Assembly: GCF_022829295.1 (NCBI RefSeq)
Contig: NZ_JAKSYH010000131.1
Location: 1 to 35,721 of the forward strand
Direction: 5' to 3'
DNA: 35,721 nucleotides
DNA from: Methylobacterium sp. J-088
Lineage (GTDB): Bacteria > Pseudomonadota > Alphaproteobacteria > Rhizobiales > Beijerinckiaceae
Below are positions 24,517 through 33,417 of this stretch, piece by piece (within the stretch, counting starts at the first letter, position 1; each line of letters opens with the position of its first letter). Below the pieces are notes generated by a model that searched no databases, was not told the origin of the DNA, and saw only the letters and a program-made list of their open reading frames with translations. A program made the translations under genes and the position numbers.

Positions 24517-25026
24517 GTGACCAACTTCTTCACGGGCGACACGCATTTTGGTGATTCACGCGCCCTGCGCTTCGATCACAGGCCCTATCCCGACCTTGAC
24601 GCCCACGATGCCGGCCTGATCGCGGCCTGGAACGCCGCGGTGGCGCCCAGCGACACCGTCTGGCACCTCGGCGATTTCGCCCTCGGCCCGAGCGGCCCGC
24701 GGATCCGGGAAATCCTCGACAGCCTCAATGGCGAGAAGCACCTGATCGTCGGCAACAACGACGGGCCAGACACCCTCGCGGCGCCCGGCTGGGCCTCGGT
24801 GCGCCACTACGCGGAATTCGCCGTCGAGGGCCGGATGGTGGTGCTCTGCCACTACGCGTTTCGCACGTGGAACGGGATGAGCAAGGGCGCGCTCAACCTC
24901 CACGGTCACAGCCACGGCAAGCTCAAGCCGATGCCCAAGCAGTACGATGTCGGCGTCGATCCGATGGGCCCGGCGCCGGTGAGGCTCCCCGCAATCCTCA
25001 CGTCACGCTCGCGGGGAAAGCGCTGA
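24517..25026 (+). CDS. Calcineurin-like phosphoesterase, YfcE-type small
   Basis: A 169-residue cytoplasmic metallophosphoesterase. All five metal blocks are present: D8-T-H10, G52-D53, G79-N80-N-D, H112 in LCHYAF, and G130-H131-S-H133. The start is a GTG at 24517 with AGGGGAG about eight bases upstream; the frame open to 24352 carries no recognisable sequence before it. It resembles stand-alone phosphoesterases that are often found with RNA-ligase or prophage genes, but no such neighbour is seen here. The substrate is unknown. It is divergent from the CcdA-like gene with about 190 bases between. Confidence 0.88.
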   Translation: MTNFFTGDTHFGDSRALRFDHRPYPDLDAHDAGLIAAWNAAVAPSDTVWHLGDFALGPSGPRIREILDSLNGEKHLIVGNNDGPDTLAAPGWASVRHYAEFAVEGRMVVLCHYAFRTWNGMSKGALNLHGHSHGKLKPMPKQYDVGVDPMGPAPVRLPAILTSRSRGKR

Positions 25027-25151
25027 TTTCGGCCGGAACCTTCACCGCAGCTTCACCGTTTTTGCCCACAGAGACGGGGTGGTCATGCGCTGCCCCGGCA
25101 ACCCGGCAGTGCCCGTTCGGCCTGCCCTGCAACGTGTGCGTGAGTGTAACA

Positions 25152-25487
25152 GTGAGAGCCAGGACGGCTGCTCTTCTTCGCCGCCTCGCCGGCCCCTCGG
25201 CCGGCCTGCTGGCCAGCCTAGCCCTGACCTCCGCGGCGCTGGCCCTGCCGGCCTGTCTGGAGGCGCAGCGTAAGGTCGATGAGGCGAATGCCCTGCGCTT
25301 CCAGGCACGCCAGGAAGCGCGGCTCGGCAACCACGATCGTGTCTGCGACACGCTCGATGAAGTCGGCGACCGCTACGACGATGCCCGTGACGCATTCGAG
25401 CAATGCGGCGAGGGCATCGTAGCGATCGACCTGCGGAGCGAGCTGCGCGGCCTGCGGATCGCCAAGAAAATCAACCGCTGCGACTGA
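25152..25487 (+). CDS. Small secreted four-Cys protein
   Basis: About 111 residues from a GTG at 25152; GTGs at 25140 and 25134 are alternatives and no strong ribosome site picks one. A signal peptide with hydrophobic core LLASLALTSAALA ends before LPACLEAQ. The mature part has four Cys (ACLEAQ, VCDTLDE, QCGEG and NRCD) and an alpha-helical, charged body (RKVDEANALRFQARQEARLG). Function unknown. The codon pattern is regular and the helical periodicity supports a real protein. Confidence 0.6.
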   Translation: MRARTAALLRRLAGPSAGLLASLALTSAALALPACLEAQRKVDEANALRFQARQEARLGNHDRVCDTLDEVGDRYDDARDAFEQCGEGIVAIDLRSELRGLRIAKKINRCD

Positions 25488-25575
25488 CCGGGTGCGCTCG
25501 CGCACTTCAAGCTGCCCGCGTTCGCAGCAACGTCCCGTCATGCGCGACGCATGTCGCCTTCAAGGTTTTGCGCCG

Positions 25576-25716
25576 ATGACCCCTGCCACCCTGTCGACCG
25601 CCGCGATCGAGCCGTCCGCCGTCCGGACGGGTCCGTCCTTCGCCGCTGCCCTGTGCGGTTTCGTCAGTACCACCGTTGCGACGACGATGCTCTTGGTACT
25701 GATCGGTGCGCTCTGA
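25576..25716 (+). CDS. Single-pass mini membrane protein, 46 residues
   Basis: Starts ATG 25576 with AAGG twelve bases upstream. Residues 21-45 form one hydrophobic segment (FAAALCGFVSTTVATTMLLVLIGAL) preceded by a polar N-terminus, so it is a short tail-anchored-like protein. I do not recognise it. It ends exactly at the stop of the convergent gene that follows. Evidence is only an uninterrupted frame, a plausible start and the membrane segment. Confidence 0.4.
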   Translation: MTPATLSTAAIEPSAVRTGPSFAAALCGFVSTTVATTMLLVLIGAL

Positions 25717-25962
25717 TCACGGCGAGACCGACCAGAAGCGCTGGCGGTTGAAGAGGATTTCCTGAGCCGCCCCGTTCGGAGCCGCCTCCTGACGCCGGCC
25801 GCAATCCGGCTCAGGTGCCTTCGGCGCCGCTGCCAGGGTCATCGGCGGCAAGACCGGTCTCAGGCCCAAGCGCGCCTGAACCTCCGGTTGCCGGGCGGCC
25901 GCGATCGTCAGTACACCGACGATGAGACCACCGGCCACGGTTCCGAAAAAGAAATTCAACAT
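25717..25962 (-). CDS. Small membrane-anchored protein, 81 residues
   Basis: I chose the ATG at 25962 (MLNFFFGTVAGG), which places a hydrophobic anchor at residues 1-22. The frame open to 26049 adds non-coding-looking residues. The rest is Pro/Ala-rich with one Cys (PDCGRRQ) and a C-terminal NRQRFWSVSP. The N-terminal anchor followed by a short linker is common in small alphaproteobacterial proteins of unknown role. It abuts the 46-residue protein gene tail to tail. Confidence 0.5.
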   Translation of the reverse strand: MLNFFFGTVAGGLIVGVLTIAAARQPEVQARLGLRPVLPPMTLAAAPKAPEPDCGRRQEAAPNGAAQEILFNRQRFWSVSP

Positions 25963-26128
25963 CGTCGCGGTGATCCGGGGCCGGCTTCTCAGGCCACACT
26001 GTGTGTTCGTTGTCCAACCCGGCGTTATCATGGCCGACCTGCCGCTCACGCCGTCTTAACTCCTGATCTGCGAGAGCTATGGCCAAGCCTGCCTTGCTGG
26101 CAGGATTGATCCGGGGTCCGCACCGCCG

Positions 26129-26500
26129 ATGAACACAGCCGCCAATGCTTACGCCCGTACCGCCCACAGCGCGCTGACGCCCCGCGAAGCTGAATCCCAG
26201 CTTCTGCTGAAGGCTGCGCAGCGGCTGATCGGTGCCAGCCAAGCCCTCGCCGCCGGAGAACACGCCCGCGTCAATGACGCGTTGTCGTACAACCAGCGCG
26301 TCTGGACACTTCTGAGCTCGGAGGCCACGGCGGACCAGAATCCGCTTCCCGTCGATGTGAAGCAGGGTGTCGGGCGCCTTGGGGCGTTCGTGCTGCAAAG
26401 CTGCCTCGACACGATGATCGCGCCGACCCCGGACAAGATCGCGACCCTCGTCTCGATCAACAACCACGTGGCTGCCGGCCTCCAGGGCAATCCGGGCTGA
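26129..26500 (+). CDS. flaF: Flagellar biosynthesis regulator FlaF
   Basis: A 123-residue FlaF protein, needed for flagellin translation or secretion in alphaproteobacteria. Family marks are the N-terminal NAYARTAHSALTPRE, the central NQRVWTLLSSEA near 56-67, NPLPVDVK near 71-78 and a C-terminal NNHVAAGL. In Caulobacter FlaF acts with FlbT to couple flagellin synthesis to hook completion. Here flbT lies on the opposite strand, tail to tail, with 12 bases between the stops, instead of next to it in one operon. No other flagellar gene is in the window except a CheZ gene 6 kb away. Confidence 0.92.
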   Translation: MNTAANAYARTAHSALTPREAESQLLLKAAQRLIGASQALAAGEHARVNDALSYNQRVWTLLSSEATADQNPLPVDVKQGVGRLGAFVLQSCLDTMIAPTPDKIATLVSINNHVAAGLQGNPG

Positions 26501-26512
26501 GCCGGGCGGCTT

Positions 26513-26926
26513 TTACGGAGCCTCTGCAGGTGCCGGATGCTCCGTCGAGGGCGTCCGGCCCGCGCTTTCCCATTCGACCAATCGGCGGCTTAGCTTGAGC
26601 GCGCGGTAATATTCGCCGGCCTCGAGCTGTTCGACGATTGCCGCGATCTGTGGCGCAGCCGCCGGGAATTGACGGATCAGGTCGGTGGCTTGGCGGAAGA
26701 ACAGATCCGTCCCCTGCGCCGGATCATCGGCGAGGTAGATCACCGTCAGCGTCAGATGGAGCTGCTTGCAGGCCGTGTCGGCCTCGCTCTCCGTGATGAT
26801 CTCGCTCTCGCGCAGGAATTTGCACTGCGTTTCGATCAGGAAGGTGGAGCGCCGGTCGCCGTTGCGCAGCAAAGCGCCGTTGATGATCAGCCGCTCGAAC
26901 GGCTTGAGTTCCAGACGCAGGGGCAT
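26513..26926 (-). CDS. flbT: Flagellin-translation repressor FlbT
   Basis: A 137-residue FlbT protein, which in Caulobacter binds the 5' leader of flagellin mRNA and promotes its decay until the hook is complete. It begins with the family signature LRLELKPFERLIINGALLRN and contains CKFLRESEI near 35-43 and TACKQLHLTL near 51-60. AAAGGACAG precedes the ATG at 26926; the frame continues upstream to 27142 without family similarity. The C-terminal 20 residues are Pro/Ser/Ala-rich and vary in the family. It converges with flaF. Confidence 0.93.
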   Translation of the reverse strand: MPLRLELKPFERLIINGALLRNGDRRSTFLIETQCKFLRESEIITESEADTACKQLHLTLTVIYLADDPAQGTDLFFRQATDLIRQFPAAAPQIAAIVEQLEAGEYYRALKLSRRLVEWESAGRTPSTEHPAPAEAP

Positions 26927-27182
26927 CGCGCTGTCCTTTCTGGAGCGCTGACCACCGTCGCTGAAGGTCCGGCGGTGAGAGCGTGTCGAAGCAACGGCCT
27001 GGCGCCGCCCTTGATCGTGATGCGACCGAGATCGGCTCGGGGCGACACGCTGTTCTGATTTGTCAGTCGTTAACGTTTCACGAACCCGCCGACAGAACGT
27101 CCGCATTGCGAGGCGCAGCCCGCATGCTAAAAACTCAGACAAGTTCCCGTCCGGTCACGGGCGTATTGGGAGGAATCGTCTG

Positions 27183-27959
27183 ATGTCGGCATCGTCCGAG
27201 GGCCGCGCCCTATATCCGAGCCTCAGGAACAAACGCGTGTTGGTGACCGGTGGCGCGTCCGGAATTGGGGCCGGGCTCGTGGAGGCTTTCGTGGGGCAGG
27301 GGTCCCGCGTGGTCTTCTGCGACATCGCGGACGATGCCGCCGCCGCGCTGGTCGCGCGTCTCGCCCCGGCGGCAGCGCACGCACCGCTCTATCGGCGTTG
27401 CGATTTGACCGACGTCGAGGCGGTCCGCCGCCTCGTGGCCGAGGCCGAAGCGGCCCTGGGCGGTCTGGACGTTCTGGTGAACAACGCCGGCAATGACGAC
27501 CGTCATAGCCTCGACGAGGTGACACCGGCCTATTGGGACGACCGGATGGCCGTGAACCTGCGCCACCTGTTCTTCACCGCCCAAGCGGCCGTGCCGGGCA
27601 TGCGGAAAGCCGGCGGCGGGGTGATCCTGAATTTCGGCTCGATCAGCTGGCACCTGGGCTCGAAGAACATGCCGGTCTACCAGACCGCCAAGGCCGCGAT
27701 CGAGAGGATGACCCGGGCGCTCGCCCGCGATCTCGGCCGCGACGGCATCCGGGTGGCGACCATCGTGCCCGGCAACGTCCAGACCCCGCGCCAGGAGAAG
27801 TGGTACACGCCGGAGGGCGAGGCCGAGATCGTCGCGGCGCAATGCCTCGACGGGCGGATCCAGCCCGCCGACGTCGCCGCTCTGGTGCTGTTCCTGGCCT
27901 CGAACGATGCACGGATGTGCACGGGGCACGGTTATTTCGTGGATGCCGGCTGGCGCTGA
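27183..27959 (+). CDS. SDR dehydrogenase, XylB-like (D-xylose/sugar 1-dehydrogenase)
   Basis: A 258-residue short-chain dehydrogenase. The Rossmann motif TGGASGIG is at 22-29, NNAG at 100-103, and the catalytic triad is S153 or S155 with Y166 and K170 (YQTAK). It closely follows, from memory, Caulobacter XylB, an NAD-dependent D-xylose 1-dehydrogenase: both share YPSLRxKRV, CDLTDVEAV, NNAGNDDRH, YWDDR, NFGSISWHLG, PGNVQTPRQEKWYTPEGEA and ALVLFLASxDA. The substrate could be D-xylose, L-arabinose or another aldose. GGGAGGAA lies eight bases upstream of the ATG. No lactonase, dehydratase or sugar transporter gene is adjacent, so it appears to be an isolated enzyme. Confidence 0.9.
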   Translation: MSASSEGRALYPSLRNKRVLVTGGASGIGAGLVEAFVGQGSRVVFCDIADDAAAALVARLAPAAAHAPLYRRCDLTDVEAVRRLVAEAEAALGGLDVLVNNAGNDDRHSLDEVTPAYWDDRMAVNLRHLFFTAQAAVPGMRKAGGGVILNFGSISWHLGSKNMPVYQTAKAAIERMTRALARDLGRDGIRVATIVPGNVQTPRQEKWYTPEGEAEIVAAQCLDGRIQPADVAALVLFLASNDARMCTGHGYFVDAGWR

Positions 27960-28920
27960 TCGCGTGCCGCCGCGGCGCCGTCGCGATCCCGATCCGGTCC
28001 GTATCGGGGTGCCGCGCGCGGAAAGGTGAGGCGGATCCGGCAATCGAGGATACGCCCGTCGATCGCTGCAAGCCCGGCGGCGATCAACGCCATGCCGACG
28101 ATATGGTGGGGGTCGAGGCGCTCGCCCAGGGCGAGGGCGCCGAGCAGGATCGCCGAAACCGGGATCAGGAAGGTGACGAGGGAGATGTTGGTCGCTCTGG
28201 CCGTCGCCGGGACACGGAAGAACACGATGTAGGTCAGGGCCGTGGACAGCAGCGCCGCGCCGAGCACTGCGCACCAGACGGTCGGGCCGGGCATCGTCAG
28301 GGTCCACGGGCGGTCGACCACCAGCGCGATGGGCAGAATCAGCAGCGAGGATGCGGTGACCTGACCGGTCGCCACCGTCAGGGGTGGAACCGCCATCCGC
28401 CTGAAGCGCCGGCCGAACATGCTGGCGCCCCCGTACGACAGGGCGGCGCCGAGCACCGCGAGTTGCGCCAGGACCGTGCTGCCGAGGCCTGACAACGCGT
28501 CCGGGCGACCATCACGGCCACGCCGATGAAGCCGATCACGACGCCCGCGAGCCGATGGCCGGTCATCCGCTCGTCGGTCGTCGTCCAATGCGCCATCGCG
28601 ACGGTGAAGAGTGGTGTCGTGGCGTTGAGAATCGCGGCGAGCCCGGAGGCGATCTGCGTCTGTCCCCAGACGATGAGGCTGAATGGCACGGCGTTGTTCA
28701 GGAGGCCTATACCCAGGAAGGCCACCCAGATCGTCCGTGCGTGCGGGAGGCGCGTTCCGCTCAGTGCCGGGACGAGGTTGAGCGCGAGGGCAGCGAGTCC
28801 GACCCGCAGGGCGACCAATGTGAATGGCGGCAGGGCGGCGAGCGCGACGTGGGTGAAGAAGAACGAGCCGCCCCAGAGGATCGAAAGGCCGGCAAGCATC
28901 GCCCACTCGGTCGCCGTCAT
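27932..28920 (-). pseudogene. EamA/DMT-family transporter with a frameshift
   Basis: Start ATG 28920 (MTATEWAMLAG) begins an EamA domain with helices such as LSILWGGSFFFTHVALA, NLVPALSG and LAGVVIGFIGVAVMV. At about 28500-28510 the frame shifts: the minus strand needs one more base after GATGGTCG to continue as PDALSGLGSTV. In the next frame the second EamA domain runs with LAVLGAALSYGGASMF, ALLSTALTYIVFFRV and LGALALGERLDPHHIVG to a stop at 27932. Both halves are well preserved, so the mutation is recent or a sequencing error. The intact product would export small solutes or drugs. The stop overlaps the XylB-like gene's 3' end by 28 bases. Confidence 0.85.
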
Positions 28921-29126
28921 CCTATGTGTGCCGGTTGCCGGCAGGGCGAGTCTTCGATTGGTTCGGAGCAAGCTTGAGGCTTGGCCAATCGGCGTCGCAA
29001 CGCGGTTCTGGCGCTCGAATTCCGTCGAAGACATTGCCGGAGACCGCCCGCCGTGGCGTGGCGGTCCTTTACGATGAGCTCGATCTGGGGCGCCGGGCGG
29101 AAACCGCCGCGGCGCCGAACCGTGCC

Positions 29127-29357
29127 TCAGTCACACGACTCCTTCTTCACCGTCTTGGAATCACCCATGTCGTTCTCCTTGCGCACCGTCTTGGTGACAC
29201 AGCCGTCGCCATGGTCGTGGACGGTGACGGACTTCGACTCGGTGGCCGGGCGATCGACGACGACGGCGGGGCGGTCGCGTTCGATGACCGTGGTCTGCGC
29301 CTGCGCGGAGGCGCAGACACTCAACAGAGCGGCGGTGGCGAGCAGTGCAGTGCGCAT
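29127..29357 (-). CDS. Small secreted Lys/Thr-rich protein
   Basis: A 76-residue exported protein. The ATG at 29357 has GGAG about eight bases upstream, while the longer frame to 29459 is unlikely. The signal peptide ends near residue 20 (ASAQA). The mature part is short, with VIERDRPAVVV, TVHDHGDGC, KTVRKEND and KTVKKESCD, with two Cys that could form one disulfide. Similar small proteins with a KTVKKE tail occur in Hyphomicrobiales, and their role is not known. Confidence 0.65.
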   Translation of the reverse strand: MRTALLATAALLSVCASAQAQTTVIERDRPAVVVDRPATESKSVTVHDHGDGCVTKTVRKENDMGDSKTVKKESCD

Positions 29358-29580
29358 TCTGGGACTCCAGGACCGGAATTCGGCACCGAGTAACGGCAAT
29401 CGCAGCTTAAGCGTTCCGCCGATTGAGACGCCTGTGAAACGGACCGAACCCGTAGACAACTTGGCTCGGTCCGCGTGCCGTTCGGCATGGGGGACAGCCG
29501 GAGCGACGGCGCCATAGGCGCCGGGGCCATGGCTGGCGCAACTCCGCGAAGACTACCGGTGCCGAGACCGACGCCGACCC

Positions 29581-29832
29581 TCAGCCGCCCGTCATCGGCG
29601 GGAAGAAGGCGATCTCGCGTGCGCCTGTGATCACCGCATCCGGCTTGGCATGGACCCGGTCGATGGCGGCGCGCACCACGCCCGGATCTTCGAACGCGTA
29701 GGCGTATTCCTCGCCGCGCCCGCGAAGCCATGTGACGAGATCGGCCACGGTGCCGACCGCCGGCGGCGGCGTCAGCTCTTCCTCGGGCCGACCGATCCGC
29801 TCACGGACCCAGGCGAAATAGACGAGCTTCAT
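29581..29832 (-). CDS. moaD: Molybdopterin synthase small subunit
   Basis: An 83-residue ubiquitin-fold protein. Its C-terminal Gly-Gly (PPMTGG) becomes a thiocarboxylate that gives sulfur to molybdopterin with MoaE. It begins MKLVYFAWVRERIG, typical for MoaD, and has the AFFPPMTGG ending. It follows pgsA on the same strand with 48 bases between, and uvrC lies before pgsA. In other Hyphomicrobiales the order uvrC, pgsA, moaD, moaE is common, as I recall, but no moaE gene follows here. Length is typical. Confidence 0.93.
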   Translation of the reverse strand: MKLVYFAWVRERIGRPEEELTPPPAVGTVADLVTWLRGRGEEYAYAFEDPGVVRAAIDRVHAKPDAVITGAREIAFFPPMTGG

Positions 29833-29880
29833 CGGATCACACCGTAACGCGTGAGGGGACGGGAAGCGCAGTCCGGCCCG

Positions 29881-30540
29881 TCAGCGCGGGTCGTCGATGA
29901 CGTGCTTGATCCCGGCCCGCATATAGTCCCAGCCGGTCCAGATCGTGAGCACGGCGGCAAGCCACAGCAGCGCGATGCCGATCCGCTCCGTCCCCGGCAG
30001 CACCGTCTCGCCGGCCGGGCCGGCGACGAGGAAGCCGAGCGCCACGAGCTGCACGGTCGTCTTCCACTTGGCGATCTTGCTCACCGGCACGCCGACCTTC
30101 AGCTCAGCCAGATATTCCCGCAGGCCGGAGACCAGCACCTCGCGGCACAGGATGACGATCGCCGCCCAGACGCTGGAGCCTATGATGGTGTGGTCGGCCG
30201 CCAGCATCAGCAGGCATGCCGAGACCAGCAGCTTGTCGGCGATCGGATCGAGCATCCGGCCGAGCGCCGAGCTCTGGTGGTAGGTCCGCGCGACATACCC
30301 GTCCAGGTAGTCGGTGATCGCGGCCACGACGAACACCCCCAGCGCCGTCCACCGGGCGGTGTGGGATTCAGGCCAGAACAGCAGCGCGACCATCACCGGT
30401 ACCGCGACGAGGCGCCCGTAGGTCAGGCAGTTCGCGAGCGTCCAGGCCGGCGACCGTCGTCGGGGAAGGACGGCGTTCATCGTCGGGGTGAAATCAGAGC
30501 CCGGCTTGGGCGTCAACGCCTCTGTGTTCGGCTCGGCCAT
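29881..30540 (-). CDS. pgsA: CDP-diacylglycerol-glycerol-3-phosphate 3-phosphatidyltransferase
   Basis: An approximately 219-residue integral membrane enzyme that makes phosphatidylglycerol phosphate, the committed step to phosphatidylglycerol and cardiolipin. The CDP-alcohol phosphotransferase motif is intact: D-Y-L-D-G-Y-V-A-R, then G-R-M-L-D-P-I-A-D. Four to five membrane segments are visible. The start is uncertain. ATGs at 30567, 30540 and 30480 are in frame; 30567 would overlap the uvrC stop, 30540 leaves no overlap, and 30480 gives about the usual family length. It follows uvrC closely, so it is likely co-transcribed. Confidence 0.92.
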   Translation of the reverse strand: MAEPNTEALTPKPGSDFTPTMNAVLPRRRSPAWTLANCLTYGRLVAVPVMVALLFWPESHTARWTALGVFVVAAITDYLDGYVARTYHQSSALGRMLDPIADKLLVSACLLMLAADHTIIGSSVWAAIVILCREVLVSGLREYLAELKVGVPVSKIAKWKTTVQLVALGFLVAGPAGETVLPGTERIGIALLWLAAVLTIWTGWDYMRAGIKHVIDDPR

Positions 30541-30553
30541 GGCGGCGGGGTTC

Positions 30554-32620
30554 TCAGGTGCCGGCATGGAAGAAGTCGTAGACGGCCCGCGCCGTTGCGG
30601 CGTTCACGCCGGGGGTCTTGGCCAGATCCTCGAAGGCGGCGCGCTCGATCGCCTTGACGGTTCCGAAATGATGCAGCAGCGCGCGCTTGCGGCTCGGGCC
30701 GATGCCGGCGATCTCGTCCAAGGGATTCCTCACCATCTCACGTTTGCGCTTGGCCCGGTGGGTCCCGATGGCGAAGCGGTGGGCCTCGTCGCGGAGTCGC
30801 TGCACGAAGTAGAGCGTCGGATCGCGTGGCGGAAGCTTGAACGGCGGCCGGCCGGGGACGAAAAACGTCTCCCGTCCGGCATCCCGGTCGCGACCCTTGG
30901 CGACGCCGATCAGCGGCACGTCCGTCACGCCGACCGCATCGAGGGCCGCCCGGGCAGCGTCGAGCTGGCCCTTGCCGCCGTCGATGAGCACGAGATCCGG
31001 CCAGGCCGGGAAGGCTTCGCTCTCCTCAGGGAGAGCCGGGACAGGCTGGGGCGCGCCGCCCTCGGCGGCCGCAACCTCCGCCTCCTGGGCGGTGCGCGGG
31101 GCCTCCTTGACCAGCCGCTTGAAGCGGCGCTGCAGCACCTCGCGCATCATGCCGTAATCGTCCCCCGGAGTGAGTTCCTCGGACTTGATGTTGAACGTGC
31201 GGTAATGCGTCTTCATGAAGCCCGTGGGGCCGGCGACGATCATGCCGCCGACCGCGTTCGTGCCCATGATGTGCGAGTTGTCGTAGACCTCGATCCGGCG
31301 CGGCGCCTTGTCCATGCCGAAGGCTTGGCCCAAAGCCGTGAGCAGCTTGCCCTGTGAGGCAGTGTCTGCGAGGCGGCGGGCCAGGGCCTCCTTGGCGTTG
31401 CGCTGGGCGTAATCGACGAGGTTCTTGCGCTCGCCCCGCAACGGCCGGTGGATCTCGACCCGATACTCCACGCGGCTCGACAGGGCGGCGGCCACGAGCT
31501 CGGCATCCTCGATCGCGTGGCTGGTCAGAACCGTGCGCGGCGCCGGCTTGTCGTCGTAGAACTGACTGATGAACGAGCCCAGGACCTCGTCGGCCGTCAT
31601 GGTCCGGTCGGCCTTCGGGAAATAGGCCCGGTTGCCCCAGTTCTGGAAGTTCCGGAAGAAGAACACCTCGATGCAGAACTGCCCGGCCTGATCGTCGAGG
31701 GCGAACACGTCGGCCTCCTCCACACCCTGGGTGTTGACGCCCTGCACCCCCTGGATCGCCGAGAGTGCGGCGATCCGGTCACGGAAGCGGGCGGCCCGCT
31801 CGAACTCCATGGTCTCGGAGGCTGCCTGCATCTCGGTGCGCATCCGGTCCTTCACGGCATTCGACTTGCCGGCCAGGAAGGCCCGCGCCGAATCCGCCAT
31901 CGCGGCGTAATCCTCCGTCGCGATCTCGCCCGTGCAGGGGCCGGAGCAGCGCTTGATCTGATAGAGCAGGCAGGGCCGGGTGCGATTCTCGTAGTAGCTG
32001 TCGGTGCAGGTGCGCAGCAGGAAGGCGCGCTGCAGGGCGTTCACGGTCCGGTTCACCGCCCAGACGCTGGCGAAGGGCCCGTAGTAATTGCCCTTCCGCC
32101 GCCGGGCGCCACGATGCTTCACGATCTGCGGGGCCGGGCCGTCGTCGGTGACCAGGATGTAGGGGAACGACTTGTCGTCCCGCATCAGCACGTTGAAGCG
32201 GGGCTTCAGCTGCTTGATCAGGTTGGCTTCGAGCAGCAGCGCCTCGGTCTCGGTCGCGGTGGTGACGAACTCCATCGCCGCCGTCTGCGAGATCATCCGG
32301 GCGATGCGGTTCGAATGCGCCTGACCGCGGGCGTAGGAGCCGACGCGGGCCTTCAGGTTCTTGGCTTTTCCGACGTAGAGGACGTCGCCGCGATGGTCGA
32401 ACATCCGGTAGACGCCCGGCGAGCCCGGCAGCGTCGACCAGAAGCGGCGGATCACCTCGGTGCCCGCCTCGACGGCACCCGGCTCGAAATCGAAATCGAT
32501 CTCCGCCGCCGTGTCGTCCGACGTCCCGGCCTCGGGCGCGTCGGCGGTTTCGTCCCGCTCGGCATCGCGGCCGTCGTCGAACGTGTCGGGGGGCAGGTCT
32601 GAGAGGGCTCTGCGGCTCAT
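30554..32620 (-). CDS. uvrC: UvrABC excision nuclease subunit C
   Basis: A 688-residue subunit that makes both incisions of nucleotide excision repair. The N-terminal GIY-YIG domain covers about residues 64-142 ([23 protein letters not shown]). It is followed by a short Cys-containing region (C-x7-C at LRTC and [11 protein letters not shown]), the UVR motif, and the RNase-H-like domain with [19 protein letters not shown] near 452-470 and [14 protein letters not shown] near 558-571. The C-terminus has tandem helix-hairpin-helix motifs ([18 protein letters not shown]). The first 55 residues form an acidic extension not needed for the catalytic core. The start ATG at 32620 is the only suitable one. 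It heads a uvrC-pgsA-moaD row. Confidence 0.96.
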   Translation of the reverse strand: MSRRALSDLPPDTFDDGRDAERDETADAPEAGTSDDTAAEIDFDFEPGAVEAGTEVIRRFWSTLPGSPGVYRMFDHRGDVLYVGKAKNLKARVGSYARGQAHSNRIARMISQTAAMEFVTTATETEALLLEANLIKQLKPRFNVLMRDDKSFPYILVTDDGPAPQIVKHRGARRRKGNYYGPFASVWAVNRTVNALQRAFLLRTCTDSYYENRTRPCLLYQIKRCSGPCTGEIATEDYAAMADSARAFLAGKSNAVKDRMRTEMQAASETMEFERAARFRDRIAALSAIQGVQGVNTQGVEEADVFALDDQAGQFCIEVFFFRNFQNWGNRAYFPKADRTMTADEVLGSFISQFYDDKPAPRTVLTSHAIEDAELVAAALSSRVEYRVEIHRPLRGERKNLVDYAQRNAKEALARRLADTASQGKLLTALGQAFGMDKAPRRIEVYDNSHIMGTNAVGGMIVAGPTGFMKTHYRTFNIKSEELTPGDDYGMMREVLQRRFKRLVKEAPRTAQEAEVAAAEGGAPQPVPALPEESEAFPAWPDLVLIDGGKGQLDAARAALDAVGVTDVPLIGVAKGRDRDAGRETFFVPGRPPFKLPPRDPTLYFVQRLRDEAHRFAIGTHRAKRKREMVRNPLDEIAGIGPSRKRALLHHFGTVKAIERAAFEDLAKTPGVNAATARAVYDFFHAGT

Positions 32621-32700
32621 CTCTCCGATTTAAGCCTTCCCGTCCCCGAGCGGGACGGGGGCGGCGAATAAATTTGGCGTGCCGGCCGGCGGACGCTGGT

Positions 32701-33417
32701 TCAGTCGAACAGCGAGTCGATGTCGCTCTGGTCGACGTGGCCGATATCGTGGTCGAGCTTCGGCCCGTTGAGCAGGCTGCTCTCGTCGTCCAGGGCCGTC
32801 GAGACCGGCATCACGGCGATGAGTTCCTTGAAGCTGTCCAGCTCCGACCACGTGTCGATGAGCCGGTCGAGGTGCTCCTCGATGAACTTCATCACGCCGA
32901 CGATCTTGTTGATCCGCTGCCCAGTCAGATCCTGGAAGTTGCAGGCCTCGTAGGCCGAGATCACCCGCTCCAGGATCACGTCGACGTGCTGCTTCATGCC
33001 CGGCGGCAGCGTCGCCGCGTTGAGCATGCCGGCATGACTCTCGATTTCCTCGACCGCGCCGAGGAGCTGGGTCGTGGCGCGCTCGGTCGAATCGACCACC
33101 GCGTCGAGCTCGTCCGCCGCCCGGCGCATGCCCTTGCCGGTGTACTCGGTCCGGTGGAGAGTGGCCAACTCAGACTTGGTCCGGGTGATGGCCTCCTTCA
33201 TCACGTCCAGCTCGGAGCGCATCGCCAGCGCCTCGTGCAGGTCGCGCCGGCAGGCTTCGATGGTTTCGCTCGCGCTCATCTGCGTGACGCGGCGCAGATC
33301 CTGGATGGCGGAGAAGATTTCCTCCAAGCGCTCGTTCGCCACGGGAGCAGCCGAAGGCGGCGGCGCTGCGGTAAGCCCGAGGCTGTCTTCGATGCGGTAG
33401 CGCTTCTGGGTCATCAT
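32701..33417 (-). CDS. cheZ: Chemotaxis phosphatase CheZ
   Basis: A 238-residue CheY-P phosphatase. The catalytic motif FQDLTGQRI is at 161-169, with D163 and Q167 matching the acidic and Gln active residues of CheZ. A long antiparallel helix pair covers about residues 30-205. The C-terminus (HVDQSDIDSLFD) is an amphipathic peptide resembling the CheY-binding ends of CheZ and the N-terminal peptide of FliM. The start is one of two adjacent ATGs at 33417 and 33414; a TTG at 33429 extends the frame. No other che gene is in the window. It is divergent from the second L,D-transpeptidase gene. Confidence 0.92.
   Translation of the reverse strand: MMTQKRYRIEDSLGLTAAPPPSAAPVANERLEEIFSAIQDLRRVTQMSASETIEACRRDLHEALAMRSELDVMKEAITRTKSELATLHRTEYTGKGMRRAADELDAVVDSTERATTQLLGAVEEIESHAGMLNAATLPPGMKQHVDVILERVISAYEACNFQDLTGQRINKIVGVMKFIEEHLDRLIDTWSELDSFKELIAVMPVSTALDDESSLLNGPKLDHDIGHVDQSDIDSLFD

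Noticed and set aside
27065..27085. Possible CtrA site (GTTAACG) between flbT and the XylB-like gene
   Set aside because: Only one TTAA half-site is present without the second at the required spacing; similar single halves occur near flaF.
29440..29473. Hairpin CGGACCGA/TCGGTCCG considered as a moaD terminator
   Set aside because: The loop is 18 bases, there is no T tract, and it lies more than 100 bases past the moaD stop, so support is weak.
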